Positions 1 to 8,277 of a stretch of 64,000 nt of DNA are shown one piece after another. Numbering within the stretch: the stretch's first letter is position 1; each line of letters begins with the position of its first letter. The DNA comes from JACCZH01 sp963729445 (GTDB lineage: Bacteria; Chloroflexota; Chloroflexia; Thermomicrobiales; CFX8). The notes beneath the pieces are model-generated. The model was not told the DNA's origin. It made no database searches and saw only the letters and a program-made list of their open reading frames with translations. The stretch lies in the NCBI GenBank assembly GCA_963729445.1, contig CAVSNU010000002.1, forward strand, positions 434,001-498,000, given 5' to 3'. Both the position numbers and the translations under genes were made by a program.

Positions 1-407
1 ACGACCAGCCGCTCGGCTCGGCGCACAACCGTCCGGGCGACATCCAGCGCGGCGCCTGACACCGTATCTCCAGGAAGGATGAAGTGCGGCGGCAAGGGAA
101 CTTCCTCGGCCAACTGGTCGGTCGTAGCCTCAAGCCGGTCGAGATGGTCCTGGGTCACGTGGTAGCGGTCCTGCTGCATATCGGTAGCGAAGGCCAGTTC
201 TGCCATCATCAGGTAGAGATCACGCTGCGCCTCTACCAAAATGGTCCTGGTGCGCTCGCCTTGCGCAATTGCCCGGGCGTAGCCGATCTGTGCCGTGGCC
301 TCATCAATCGTTCCAAAGGCTTCCGGACGCGCGTCATACTTGGCCACTCGCCCACCCAAGAGATCGGTATAGCCCTGGTCGCCTTTTCGCGTGTAGAAGG
401 TTGTCAT
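1..407 (-). CDS. PduO-type cob(I)alamin adenosyltransferase, 3' end cut by window edge
   Basis: Transfers the adenosyl group of ATP to cob(I)alamin to make coenzyme B12, a cytoplasmic trimeric enzyme of the PduO/MMAB family. The reverse strand translates from ATG 407 as MTTFYTRKGDQGYTDLLGG; the YTRKGDxGxTDLLGG stretch near the N-terminus is the family's ATP-binding signature. Helices typical of the fold follow, and near the window edge the AALDVARTVVRRAERLVV stretch is the conserved cobalamin/ATP-contact helix. About 135 residues are visible; members usually have 180-200, so some 50 C-terminal residues lie outside the window. A GGGAG Shine-Dalgarno sequence stands 6 bases before the ATG. It is divergent from the S41 peptidase gene. 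The identification is firm; the partner B12-dependent enzyme is not in view. Confidence 0.88.
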   Translation of the reverse strand, partial: MTTFYTRKGDQGYTDLLGGRVAKYDARPEAFGTIDEATAQIGYARAIAQGERTRTILVEAQRDLYLMMAELAFATDMQQDRYHVTQDHLDRLEATTDQLAEEVPLPPHFILPGDTVSGAALDVARTVVRRAERLV

Positions 408-580
408 CACTTACTCCCGCTTCATTATTCTGGCCACGCATGGCGAAGCTGTACTAAACGACACGTGAGAGGTGCTCCTAAAACGTTTCAGCCCAGACAC
501 GTATACTTCCAGGAGTGTACGCCCCGTGACATACCACGACCCACGCCAAACGTATCCGTATTACATGGTGAGAAACATTG

Positions 581-1969
581 ATGCCAACAGATCATGATTC
601 CGTGAACGTACCAAATTCGCGAGTATCGTCAAGTGTTAGCTGGACACCGGCCACCAAGCGATCCAAGCGCAAGACCGGTAGATCAAGATTCATCTCGATC
701 GCCTTAATCACCCTGTTCGTGTTCAGCGGCATGTTCGCCGCCTTCGCCGGCGGCATGGTTTTTGAGCGGGCCGTCTCTGGCTCCCCCACCGAAGCGGCCA
801 ACCAGGACGCCCCGGTCTCAGCGTCGGAAACCTTTGACCGCGCCTGGGAGGTCGTCTCTGACGAATACGTCGACGAGAGCAAGATAAACGAAGAGCAGAT
901 GCTTGCAGGCGCGATTGAAGGCATGCTGGCCACACTTGGTGACGAGGGTCACACCCGCTACCTTACCGCCGAGGAAACGCAGATGGACCGGGAGAGCTCA
1001 TCCGGCAGCTATGTCGGTATCGGTGTTCTGGTCGAAACCAACGAAAACGAAGAGTACGTGGTGGTGACTCCGTTTGAGGGCTCTCCTGCCTTCCAGGCCG
1101 GTGTGCAGCCGGGCGATGTCATCGTGGCTGTCGCCGGCCAGGATGTCGCCAATCAAACGATGCAGGAAGTCATCGCCCAGATTCGCGGACCGGAGGGGTC
1201 AACTGTTGAGGTGAGCTTCCAGCGGCCGGGGCAGACCGAGCGGATCACCCACACCCTGACCCGCAGCCGGATCACGGTCTCGTCGGTCTCCTGGACGATG
1301 CTGGAGAACAACATCGCCGTCCTGCGCTTGTCCCAGTTCACCTCCGGCGCCGGCGATGATCTGGCCCGTTCTCTTGAGGAAGCCAGGGCCGCCGGTGCAC
1401 AGGGTGTCGTCCTCGACTTGCGACACAACCCGGGAGGCTTTATTCGGGAGGCCATGCAGGTTGCCTCGATGTTCGTGCCGGACGATTCTGTCGTCTATAT
1501 CAGCGAGACCCGCGATGGGGGCCGGGTGGAACACCGCGCGGAGCGCGGCGCGACCCACATCGATGACACACCGTTCGTGGTCCTGATCAATGAGGGCTCG
1601 GCGTCGTCGTCGGAGATCGTCTCCGGCGCCATCAAAGCCGCCAACACCTCCACCGTGATTGGCCAGGTCACCGTTGGCACCGGTACGGTGCTGCACCAGT
1701 TTGAGCTCGGCGATGGCTCGACGATCTGGCTTGGGGTAGAGCTCTGGCTCACGCCGGAGGGCAACCTGATCAAGGACCGCGGCATTCGCCCAGATGTCCT
1801 GGTCAGTCTCAATGAGGACCAGATTCCGTTCAGTGTCCACCCTTCCCAGAACGGCGCAGCGACAGACGAGCTCAACGACCGCCAGCTGGAATACGCGGTG
1901 CGGGTCCTGACCCACGACGAGGCCGGCTCGAAGAACCCTCAAATTGGAGGTCCATCACGAGCAAACTAG
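581..1969 (+). CDS. S41 (C-terminal processing) peptidase, PDZ domain, catalytic Lys replaced
   Basis: Membrane-anchored tail-specific protease of the CtpA/Prc family, acting outside the membrane. Counting from ATG 581 (a TTG directly before it is also possible): one membrane anchor at about residues 38-62, a PDZ domain at about 137-220, and an S41 peptidase domain at about 235-410. The GSASSSEI nucleophile motif is intact, with Ser342 at the catalytic position by alignment to E. coli Prc. The general-base Lys of the usual FGKG motif is Thr367 here (VGTGTV). Such a change should abolish the Ser/Lys dyad unless another residue substitutes, and GTGTV-type members may form their own subfamily (recalled, not checked). 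The stop codon overlaps the Shine-Dalgarno sequence of the molybdoprotein gene, so the two are probably co-transcribed. Confidence 0.88.
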   Translation: MPTDHDSVNVPNSRVSSSVSWTPATKRSKRKTGRSRFISIALITLFVFSGMFAAFAGGMVFERAVSGSPTEAANQDAPVSASETFDRAWEVVSDEYVDESKINEEQMLAGAIEGMLATLGDEGHTRYLTAEETQMDRESSSGSYVGIGVLVETNENEEYVVVTPFEGSPAFQAGVQPGDVIVAVAGQDVANQTMQEVIAQIRGPEGSTVEVSFQRPGQTERITHTLTRSRITVSSVSWTMLENNIAVLRLSQFTSGAGDDLARSLEEARAAGAQGVVLDLRHNPGGFIREAMQVASMFVPDDSVVYISETRDGGRVEHRAERGATHIDDTPFVVLINEGSASSSEIVSGAIKAANTSTVIGQVTVGTGTVLHQFELGDGSTIWLGVELWLTPEGNLIKDRGIRPDVLVSLNEDQIPFSVHPSQNGAATDELNDRQLEYAVRVLTHDEAGSKNPQIGGPSRAN

Positions 1970-1977
1970 GAGGTGAC

Positions 1978-3639
1978 ATGGCTGCCAGCGATGCATCGTC
2001 CACCGTCCACACTCCGTCTGACACCACGAGTACGGTCCATTGGACCGTAGCCCTCCTGCTTGGGCTCGCGGCACTGACCGCGAGCCTCGGCATATGGTGG
2101 ATTGGATACGGCGCAGGGTTTGCACCGTTCCCACCCTTCGACCTCGCCGACCAGTTGATCCGTGTCGCGCCCGGCGAGGTCGCTGTCTGGGCGATCGCCA
2201 ACCTCCAGTTCAACGCTCGCCGGCTCGCGCTGCTGGGTGGCATTCTCGCTTTCCTGGCGTTGGGCGCGGCTCTCGGACTGCTGCTCCGCCAGCGGGCGGG
2301 GGCGCTCACCGGCACGCTTTTGGGCGTGCTGCTCGCGCCGCTGGCTGTCTCGATCTCCTTCGCGAACGACCAGGCGTCGGGTTTCGGAGCAGCGATCTGG
2401 CTCACCCTCTGGTTCGGATTGACCCTGGCAGCCCCCCTGGCGCTGGCCGGACACTGGATCGAGCGCCTGCAGATCGACCTGCATGATCGAGTCACGAATC
2501 AGGATCACTGGCTGGACGCTCCCGGAAGCCACAGCAGACGAGACGTGTTGAAGCGCGCCACCGGCGGTGCGCTGGCGCTTGGGTTCGGTGGTTGGGCACT
2601 AGGATCGCTCCTGCGCAACACCGAAGTTGGCGACGTTGCGACCGCGGACGCCGAGCCCCTGGAGGACGTTCGCGCCGGACTGGCAGCAACACCCGGTGCT
2701 ACGCCTCCGCTCCCGACACCGGTTCCCGCAATCGAGATCTCGAGCAGCTTCGTTGTTCCAGATGGTGTCAGGTCACGCATCACGCCCAACGATGACTTCT
2801 ACCTGATCGACATCAACACACGCAAACCGGCCATAGCGGAAACCAGCTGGACCCTCAGGGTGCACGGGCTCGTCAACCAGGAGATCGTCTTGAGCTACAA
2901 CGATCTGCTCAACCTGCCGCCGGTTGAGATGGACGGCACCGCGATGTGCATCTCCTACACGTACGACAACGACCTCATCAGCACCACCCGCTGGACCGGC
3001 GTACCGCTGCGCGATGTATTGCAGATGGCTGGCATCGCTGACGGGGCTTTCAAGATCGTGTTCAAGGGAGCGGGGGACTACAGTGACTCCATCCCTGTCG
3101 CGAAGGCGCTTGAGGCAACGACGCTGCTGGCATACGGGATGAACGGCGACTCCTTGCCCCGTGAACACGGCTTCCCGTGCCGCGTTTACGTGCCCAACGT
3201 CTATGGCGAGAAGAGCGTGAAGTGGCTGGAGGAGATTCAGATCGTCGATTTCGATTACCAGGGCTACTGGCAGGAACGCGGTTGGTCGGACGACGCCGTG
3301 ATCTACGCCATTTCCATCATCGACACGCCACATAGGGAATCCGCGCGCAGCGCTGCGGGGACGGTTCCCGTCGGCGGAGTTGCATTTGCCGGCTCACGCG
3401 GCATTCAGAGTGTCCGGATACAGATCGATGGTGGCCCCTGGGCAGAGACAACCGTCGAGCCGTATGAACCCGCGCTCGTCTGGCAGCGTTGGACCTATGA
3501 CTGGCTGGCCGAACCCGGCGAGCACACGCTCACCGTCCAGGCCACTGATGGCGAGGGCAACGACCAGCTGACCGAGACGAATCCCCCATTCCCCGATGGG
3601 ATGACCGGTCTCCATGAGGTTCAAGTTCGGGTGTTGTAA
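1978..3639 (+). CDS. Membrane-anchored sulfite-oxidase-family molybdopterin oxidoreductase
   Basis: Molybdenum-cofactor enzyme of the sulfite oxidase/YedY fold, probably catalysing an oxo-transfer on the outer face of the membrane; the substrate is unknown. The 553 residues start with about four hydrophobic helices (roughly 22-44, 83-104, 110-128, 138-158). A twin-arginine-like SRRDVLKRA (186-194) and a fifth hydrophobic stretch follow. The Moco domain spans about 255-430, with the molybdenum-ligand Cys324 in GTAMCISY and a CRVYVPNVYGEKSVKWL segment typical of the family. A dimerisation (Mo-co_dimer) domain runs from about 450 to the end. A textbook AGGAGGTGA ribosome site lies 1-2 bases before the ATG spacer and overlaps the stop of the peptidase gene. 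The helices before the Tat-like motif are a layout different from soluble YedY. Confidence 0.9.
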   Translation: MAASDASSTVHTPSDTTSTVHWTVALLLGLAALTASLGIWWIGYGAGFAPFPPFDLADQLIRVAPGEVAVWAIANLQFNARRLALLGGILAFLALGAALGLLLRQRAGALTGTLLGVLLAPLAVSISFANDQASGFGAAIWLTLWFGLTLAAPLALAGHWIERLQIDLHDRVTNQDHWLDAPGSHSRRDVLKRATGGALALGFGGWALGSLLRNTEVGDVATADAEPLEDVRAGLAATPGATPPLPTPVPAIEISSSFVVPDGVRSRITPNDDFYLIDINTRKPAIAETSWTLRVHGLVNQEIVLSYNDLLNLPPVEMDGTAMCISYTYDNDLISTTRWTGVPLRDVLQMAGIADGAFKIVFKGAGDYSDSIPVAKALEATTLLAYGMNGDSLPREHGFPCRVYVPNVYGEKSVKWLEEIQIVDFDYQGYWQERGWSDDAVIYAISIIDTPHRESARSAAGTVPVGGVAFAGSRGIQSVRIQIDGGPWAETTVEPYEPALVWQRWTYDWLAEPGEHTLTVQATDGEGNDQLTETNPPFPDGMTGLHEVQVRVL

Positions 3640-3708
3640 CATGGCCAGCGTTGGCATGATCCGACGACGAACCGTTCGTTTCGAAACGTACCTGGAGTGC
3701 TGGAATTG

Positions 3709-4908
3709 ATGACTGACGTGACCGGCCCGCTGACGGGCATTCGGGTATTGGACCTGTCGCGAGTGCTCGCCGGACCCTATTGCACGATGGTGCTCGGCGA
3801 TCTCGGTGCGGAAATCATCAAGGTCGAGCGGCCCGGTACTGGAGACGACACCCGCGCCTGGGGTCCGCCTTGGGCCGGTGGGGAGAGTGCCTACTACCTC
3901 TCGGTGAATCGCAACAAGCGCAGCATCACACTCGATATCAAGCAGCCCGAGGCGCAAGGGATCATCCGCGATCTCGCGGCCAAGAGCGATATCGTTGTTG
4001 AAAACTACAAACTCGGCACCCTCGAAAAGCTGGGCCTCGGCTACGACGATCTGTGCAAGGCGAATCCACGGCTGATCTGGGCCACGATCTCCGGCTATGG
4101 GCCGGACGGTCCGTATGCAGACCGGCCGGGGTACGACTTTGTTGCCCAGGGCGAGGCCGGCATCATGGCAATCACCGGCGAGCCGGACGGCGACCCGATG
4201 AAAGTCGGTGTTGCCATCGTCGACGTCACGACAGGTCTCTATACCGCCGTCGCTGTCCTGGCTGCGTTACGAGAGCGTGAAACCAGCGGCTGCGGCCAGC
4301 GCGTTGATTCCAACCTGATGTCGTCGGCAGTGGCCTGGCTCGTCAACGTTGGCTCCAACCACCTGATATCGGGCAACCCTGCCAAGCGCTACGGTAACGC
4401 GCACGCCAATATCGTGCCGTATCAGGTCTTCAAGGCCTGCGACCAACACATCACGGTGGCAGTCGGCAACGATGGCCAGTTCCGCGAGCTGTGCCGCATT
4501 CTCGGCATCCCGGAATACGGCACTGATCCGCGGTACAGCACCAACCCTGCGCGTGTCGAGAACCGCGATGAGCTGGTAGCCAAGATCCAGGAGATTATCG
4601 AAACCCGCAGCGCGCAGGAGTGGCTGGACGAGATCACCGCAGCAGGCATCCCCAGCGGCCCGATCAACTCTGTCGAGCAGGTCTTCAGTCATCCGCAGGT
4701 GCTGGCGCGTAACATGGTTGTAGAGACCGAGCACCCGACGGCCGGCTCGATCCGCATGGCGGGCATCCCGTTCGAGCTATCCCGTACCCCGGCGACGGTT
4801 CGCAGCGCCCCGCCTTTGCTTGGAGAACACACCGCTGCTGTGCTGGCTGAGGTGCTAGGCATGTCAGAGGACGACATTAGCTCACTCCGCGAGAGAGGCG
4901 TGCTCTAA
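3709..4908 (+). CDS. CaiB/BaiF family CoA-transferase
   Basis: Class III CoA-transferase, moving CoA between carboxylic acids through an enzyme-bound anhydride; cytoplasmic. The N-terminus carries GIRVLDLSRVLAGPYCTMVLGDLGAEIIKVE, the standard CaiB signature (quoted here in part as RVLAGPYCTMVLGDLGAEI). The nucleophilic Asp is predicted at residue 172 in VAIVDVTTG, by alignment with formyl-CoA transferase Asp169. The length of about 400 residues is normal. ATG 3709 was chosen because it has a TGGAA element about 5 bases upstream; GTG 3697 would have no spacing to its own site. The natural acyl donor and acceptor cannot be read from the sequence. The next gene follows after one base, which suggests co-translation. 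Confidence 0.92.
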   Translation: MTDVTGPLTGIRVLDLSRVLAGPYCTMVLGDLGAEIIKVERPGTGDDTRAWGPPWAGGESAYYLSVNRNKRSITLDIKQPEAQGIIRDLAAKSDIVVENYKLGTLEKLGLGYDDLCKANPRLIWATISGYGPDGPYADRPGYDFVAQGEAGIMAITGEPDGDPMKVGVAIVDVTTGLYTAVAVLAALRERETSGCGQRVDSNLMSSAVAWLVNVGSNHLISGNPAKRYGNAHANIVPYQVFKACDQHITVAVGNDGQFRELCRILGIPEYGTDPRYSTNPARVENRDELVAKIQEIIETRSAQEWLDEITAAGIPSGPINSVEQVFSHPQVLARNMVVETEHPTAGSIRMAGIPFELSRTPATVRSAPPLLGEHTAAVLAEVLGMSEDDISSLRERGVL

Positions 4909-4909
4909 A

Positions 4910-5617
4910 ATGAGCGACGATAGAAACCCGACCGGACCAGCACGTGAAAATATGTACCAGTCCATGGCAGTGAAGCTTGTGAACTCCGGCGTGCGCACGC
5001 CGGCTGCCGAGTTCGTCAAAGAGGTGCGTGCGGCGGCGGGCTTCCGGGCGTCACCCCGCCAGATAACCGCCGCGCTGGATGGACTGAGCGATGCAGGCGA
5101 GCCAATCGATGTAGATTCCGTGGCCGGCGTGGTCGTGAGATCGCAAGGGGACCGCTCGCAGCGCCAGCGCCGCAACGCGCGCGAGTGGAACGCCCTCGGC
5201 GCAGCGCTGACGTTACAGGGGCTCGACGGCACCCCCGAAGGCCAGCGGGAGTTCCTCGGCATCACCAGGCAAGTTGCGGGCTCGCACGCCAACGACGCGC
5301 TGCTGCTACAGATCAGCCTGGTACTGGCCGGCGAGGGCATCGAGCTCTCGAGCCGCACGGTGGGTCTGATCGGCAAACGTCTGGCGACGAGCGCTCCCGA
5401 CCTCACCGAGCAACAAGTCGCTGACCAGGCACTCAGAGAATATGCCCGTTTGACCCGCCCGCAGCCAACGCCGCGTCAGCAACGCAAGACGTCAGTCGCT
5501 GCCCGCAGAACCGGCCCGGTCGAGTACCAGAACAAACCCGGCAAGCGCCGCTGGAAACCCGGAGGCCGCCGCCGCCGGACAATCCACTTCCCAGAGAAGC
5601 CGGCCGACGACCGTTAG
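4910..5617 (+). CDS. Hypothetical protein with strongly basic C-terminal tail
   Basis: I do not recognise this 235-residue protein. It is soluble, with no signal peptide or membrane segment. The first 190 residues look alpha-helical with two repeated-looking halves: the TPAAEFVKEVRAAAGF region near 25-40 and the QVADQALREYARL region near 170-183. The last 45 residues are rich in Arg and Lys (KPGKRRWKPGGRRRRTIHF), a pattern of nucleic-acid binding. It begins one base after the stop of the CoA-transferase and uses a GAGAGAGGCG sequence in that gene's end as its ribosome site, so it is translated with it. Codon use looks like that of its neighbours. A regulatory or RNA/DNA-binding role is only a guess. 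Confidence 0.75.
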   Translation: MSDDRNPTGPARENMYQSMAVKLVNSGVRTPAAEFVKEVRAAAGFRASPRQITAALDGLSDAGEPIDVDSVAGVVVRSQGDRSQRQRRNAREWNALGAALTLQGLDGTPEGQREFLGITRQVAGSHANDALLLQISLVLAGEGIELSSRTVGLIGKRLATSAPDLTEQQVADQALREYARLTRPQPTPRQQRKTSVAARRTGPVEYQNKPGKRRWKPGGRRRRTIHFPEKPADDR

Positions 5618-5696
5618 CGACGCCCGATCACCGACCGGAGCGTCCTTGCCAAGGCGATGAGGCATGCGAGCCCTGTTCGGGCCGCCAACGAGAATG

Positions 5697-5730
5697 CGTA
5701 GGGGCGTAATTCATTGCGCCCTGCCTGGCC
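5697..5730. repeat. Half copy of palindromic repeat family 1 (GTAGGGGCGTAAT)
   Basis: These 34 bases begin CGTAGGGGCGTAATTCATTG and are identical to the reverse complement of 31871-31904, the right half of the complete copy there. Identity stops sharply after GCCTGGCC, and the second inverted half is missing. It lies between convergent genes. Confidence 0.8.
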
Positions 5731-5765
5731 ACCCGTGTGTTTGGACAGGCATCCTAAGCCCCTTA

Positions 5766-5793
5766 GTCATCCTGAGCGTCAGCGAAGGATCTC
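5766..5793. repeat. Copy of short repeat family 2 (GTCATCCTGA...GAAGGATCTC)
   Basis: A 28-base element that begins GTCATCCTGAGC and ends CGAAGGATCTC. Matching versions in the opposite orientation stand at 32041-32066 and, as the first 12 bases only, at 32074-32085. It lies 35 bases from a family 1 repeat, as the copies at 32 kb also lie close to family 1 elements. Short sequences of this type are scattered in some Chloroflexota genomes (from memory). Confidence 0.6.
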
Positions 5794-5879
5794 GCTTGTG
5801 TGAGCCCCTCCTATACCGGTAGCACGTCCGATCAGGATGATTGGATCACCACGCAGGGTGACGCGCACCCCGTTCGAAC

Positions 5880-6785
5880 CTAGGCCGGCGGCTGGGTCTC
5901 AGGCGTTGCGTTGATGCCGGTCACCAGGTAGTCAATACCAATCGACTGAGTCGAGCCACCCCGCCCGGTCCAATCCACTTCGACTTCCATCTGAATCACC
6001 ACACCAAGCTCGTTATCAACCCACACGTCGAAGGTGCCCTCGACATCATTACCAGCCTCACTCTGGGATGGCCGAAATGCCGAGGCGTCGGCCGGATCGA
6101 GCTCGTAGTGAGTGGTGCTTCGGCCCTGGACATCCACGTCGTCGTCCACGACCCCGGCTGACTCGATTACCCGCAAATCGGGAACGAGGACCAGGAAGCT
6201 TGCCGGAGCGTAGAGGTTCTGGTCTACCAGCCCGGGTAGCTCCACGACCGCCCCGCCGGGGCCGCGCACATAAATGACCTCGTTGACGCGCCAGGCTTCA
6301 GTGTGCACTGCACCAGTTGCCACCTGGAGGTGGTAGGAATCGGCGCGCGCCTGCTCAATCCGTAGATCGACGGTGCCGTCTTCCTCATCAGCGCCATCGA
6401 AGCGCGCCGAATAATCCAGCGTGTAGTTGGTGAGTGCGTCTCCAACCGGCGGGGTCGTCTCGAACGGCTTCGCAACCGTCGGTAGCGGAGTTGCAGTCGG
6501 AGTCGGGGTCCGGGTTGGAGATGGAGTGGGAGGTTCCGGGGTTGGTGAGGACGTTCTCGTGGCCGTTGCATTCGGGGTGCTCGTCTGTACAACGGTCGAT
6601 GTGGGCTCTGTCTCGGCGGCTTCCGTCGAGGTAGGGCCTGACGGCGCCACGGTGCTCGTCTGGTTATCGGCCTCGCTGTCAGCGTCGCCGCCTCCACCAC
6701 AAGCTACCAGGAGCGCCAGACTCAAAACCGTGACAAAAACGAGCGCGCCGCCCCGGCGCGCGACCTTCAGACTACACAACTGCAC
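5880..6785 (-). CDS. Lipoprotein with Thr/Pro-rich linker, LppX/LprG-like fold suspected
   Basis: A 301-residue secreted lipoprotein. A basic start and hydrophobic helix lead to the lipobox LLVAC near residues 25-29, so Cys29 is the predicted lipidated residue. Residues 35-105 are a low-complexity Thr/Ser/Pro/Glu spacer. The remaining 190 residues are beta-rich, with paired strands such as TEAWRVNEVIYVRGP and GTFDVWVDNELGVVIQMEVEV, reminiscent of LolA/LprG lipoprotein carriers; this fold call is an inference. Translation starts at GTG 6785 with an AGAGGG ribosome site 6-8 bases upstream. It is the last gene of a probable operon with the anti-sigma factor and the Nudix-like protein, 19 bases after the latter. 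Confidence 0.8.
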   Translation of the reverse strand: MQLCSLKVARRGGALVFVTVLSLALLVACGGGGDADSEADNQTSTVAPSGPTSTEAAETEPTSTVVQTSTPNATATRTSSPTPEPPTPSPTRTPTPTATPLPTVAKPFETTPPVGDALTNYTLDYSARFDGADEEDGTVDLRIEQARADSYHLQVATGAVHTEAWRVNEVIYVRGPGGAVVELPGLVDQNLYAPASFLVLVPDLRVIESAGVVDDDVDVQGRSTTHYELDPADASAFRPSQSEAGNDVEGTFDVWVDNELGVVIQMEVEVDWTGRGGSTQSIGIDYLVTGINATPETQPPA

Positions 6786-6804
6786 TATCTATCCCTCTGC
6801 ATCG

Positions 6805-7260
6805 TTACCAGGTGATCTGTACCGCCGGCCCATCTCCACCAGACCACTCAACCAGATGAGCCACCGGACGGACGAACCCCGAACGCAAGTCTTCCACCAG
6901 GATCTCACGCAGCGCCATCGGCTCTAACCGCAGATCGCTCCTGGTGAGCGACACAAACTCGCCGCGCAGCTCGTCACCCTCGCCGATGTCTGCGGGGAGA
7001 TTACACTGCACACCCACGATGATTGACCCGTTTTGCTGCTCCAACAGATAGACCAGCCGTACTGGGTCCGGCACGAAGCCGGCTCGTTCCAGAACTACCC
7101 TGGCGGCAGCGTCCATGAGACGCTCGCCTATCTGAAGTGGTGCGCAGGGAAGCACGAGCGCGTCGCCGCGCCGCAACACCAGGAGCTCATCGCCGCCGTA
7201 CTCATCGGAAAGCGGGACAATCGCCACAACTCGAATTGCCGGCCGTTCGTTCACACTCAC
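6805..7260 (-). CDS. Degenerate Nudix-fold protein lacking the catalytic Nudix box
   Basis: The 151 residues follow the Nudix pattern: a first beta strand RVVAIVPLSDE, then LLVLRRGDALVLPCAPLQIGE, the helix region, and a later strand VGVQCNLP. Where a working enzyme has a GE...REVxEExG box, this protein has GERLMDAAARVVLERAGF, so the metal-binding RExxEE glutamates are gone. It is therefore probably a non-hydrolytic ligand- or protein-binding relative. The GTG start at 7260 directly follows the TGA of the anti-sigma gene, so translation is coupled and a shared function with that gene is plausible. A different small beta-rich fold cannot be excluded. Confidence 0.7.
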   Translation of the reverse strand: MSVNERPAIRVVAIVPLSDEYGGDELLVLRRGDALVLPCAPLQIGERLMDAAARVVLERAGFVPDPVRLVYLLEQQNGSIIVGVQCNLPADIGEGDELRGEFVSLTRSDLRLEPMALREILVEDLRSGFVRPVAHLVEWSGGDGPAVQITW

Positions 7261-8007
7261 TCAGACAATGGTAACGGATATACGCGGGGCACCACTTGGA
7301 GCGGAGCTGCCACCGGGTGGCTCGGCAGTGATCCAGAGCTCCTGGAAGGCCGTCACCGGGGCTTCTGCCCGCACGACCCCGAAGCCGCGGCCCTCTGCGT
7401 CAGTCGCGAACGTCCCGGCACTCACCAGCCGCTCGCCATCGACGAGCCAGAGCTGATACACGTGATTGTCGGTCACCGGCATATCCTCGACAACAATCCA
7501 GCCAACCTCCCCATCCTCGGTCCGGCAGAAGTAGCCCGAGACAGGTACGTCGGACGCAGCCGCGCTGAGCGCAGTCCAGACCAGCGGCCGTGAGAAATCC
7601 GTGGAAGGACGGGACATCGCCTGCTGAACATCGGCGAGTTGGCGGTCCAGGTCATTCGCGCGGTTCCAGAGCCCGACGATGACTCCGGCGAGGACAAGTA
7701 CCAGCAGCGCTGCCGCAACCAGCCCTATTCGTGCCGGCCGGTATCCCCGCTGGGGCAACACCACCGGGGCAGCGCGCTGACCCGCCGAGGCCAGCACCCG
7801 ATCGCGGAGCGCAGCCGGCGGCGCCGTCAACGTCGCTGGCTGCGCCAGTGCGTCAGCGGTCAGCTGCAGGCTGCGATATTGATCGCGTAATGATTGCGAA
7901 ACCGCTAACTCCTCTTCGACGAGGTCGCGCTCGTCGTCGTCGAGCGCCCCCAACGCGTAGGCAGGGAGCAAATCGACTACCTGTGTCGCGCGGTTGTCAC
8001 TATCCAT
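7261..8007 (-). CDS. RskA-like anti-sigma factor, single transmembrane segment
   Basis: An anti-sigma factor holds an ECF sigma factor inactive at the membrane. The N-terminal 80 residues include VVDLLPAYALGALDDDE, the usual start of the RskA/anti-sigma-K cytoplasmic domain, without a zinc HxxxCxxC motif. One membrane helix (IGLVAAALLVLVLAGVIVGL) lies near residues 95-115. A coiled stretch DLDRQLADVQQAM follows, and then the RskA C-terminal domain with VYQLWLVDGERLVSAGTF and a predicted extracellular sandwich. ATG 8007 was chosen because it has GAGG 8 bases upstream; GTG 8040 is an alternative. No sigma-70 family gene lies on either side, so the cognate sigma factor must be elsewhere. It heads a three-gene operon. 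Confidence 0.87.
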   Translation of the reverse strand: MDSDNRATQVVDLLPAYALGALDDDERDLVEEELAVSQSLRDQYRSLQLTADALAQPATLTAPPAALRDRVLASAGQRAAPVVLPQRGYRPARIGLVAAALLVLVLAGVIVGLWNRANDLDRQLADVQQAMSRPSTDFSRPLVWTALSAAASDVPVSGYFCRTEDGEVGWIVVEDMPVTDNHVYQLWLVDGERLVSAGTFATDAEGRGFGVVRAEAPVTAFQELWITAEPPGGSSAPSGAPRISVTIV

Positions 8008-8195
8008 CGACGGAACCTCAGGCGGGTTCCTACTCTTCACGCTCGTCCACCCCCGAGTGTCTGCTCGTTATCGGTAATCGCACCCCTCGGCGCGGGACAC
8101 TCTTCCTACGCGCCTATCCGCATGCCGGATCTTAGACCGTCCCAGCCCACACCAGTCTACAGAACCGGGCCGCTGTACCGGGTGAGCACTATGCA

Positions 8196-8222
8196 GAAGC
8201 GACGCCCAACGGGCGTCGCTTC
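8196..8222 (-). terminator. Hairpin downstream of the LysM gene
   Basis: Perfect 12-bp stem GAAGCGACGCCC with a 3-base loop, 56-82 bases after the stop of the LysM gene on the minus strand. It lacks a clean T run on the minus strand; the plus side is only mildly T-rich. It probably ends or protects that transcript. Confidence 0.55.
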
Positions 8223-8277
8223 TAGCTTCTTTAAGGAACATCCCTGAGCATGCGTTACCTGCCGCTACCCAACGAGC

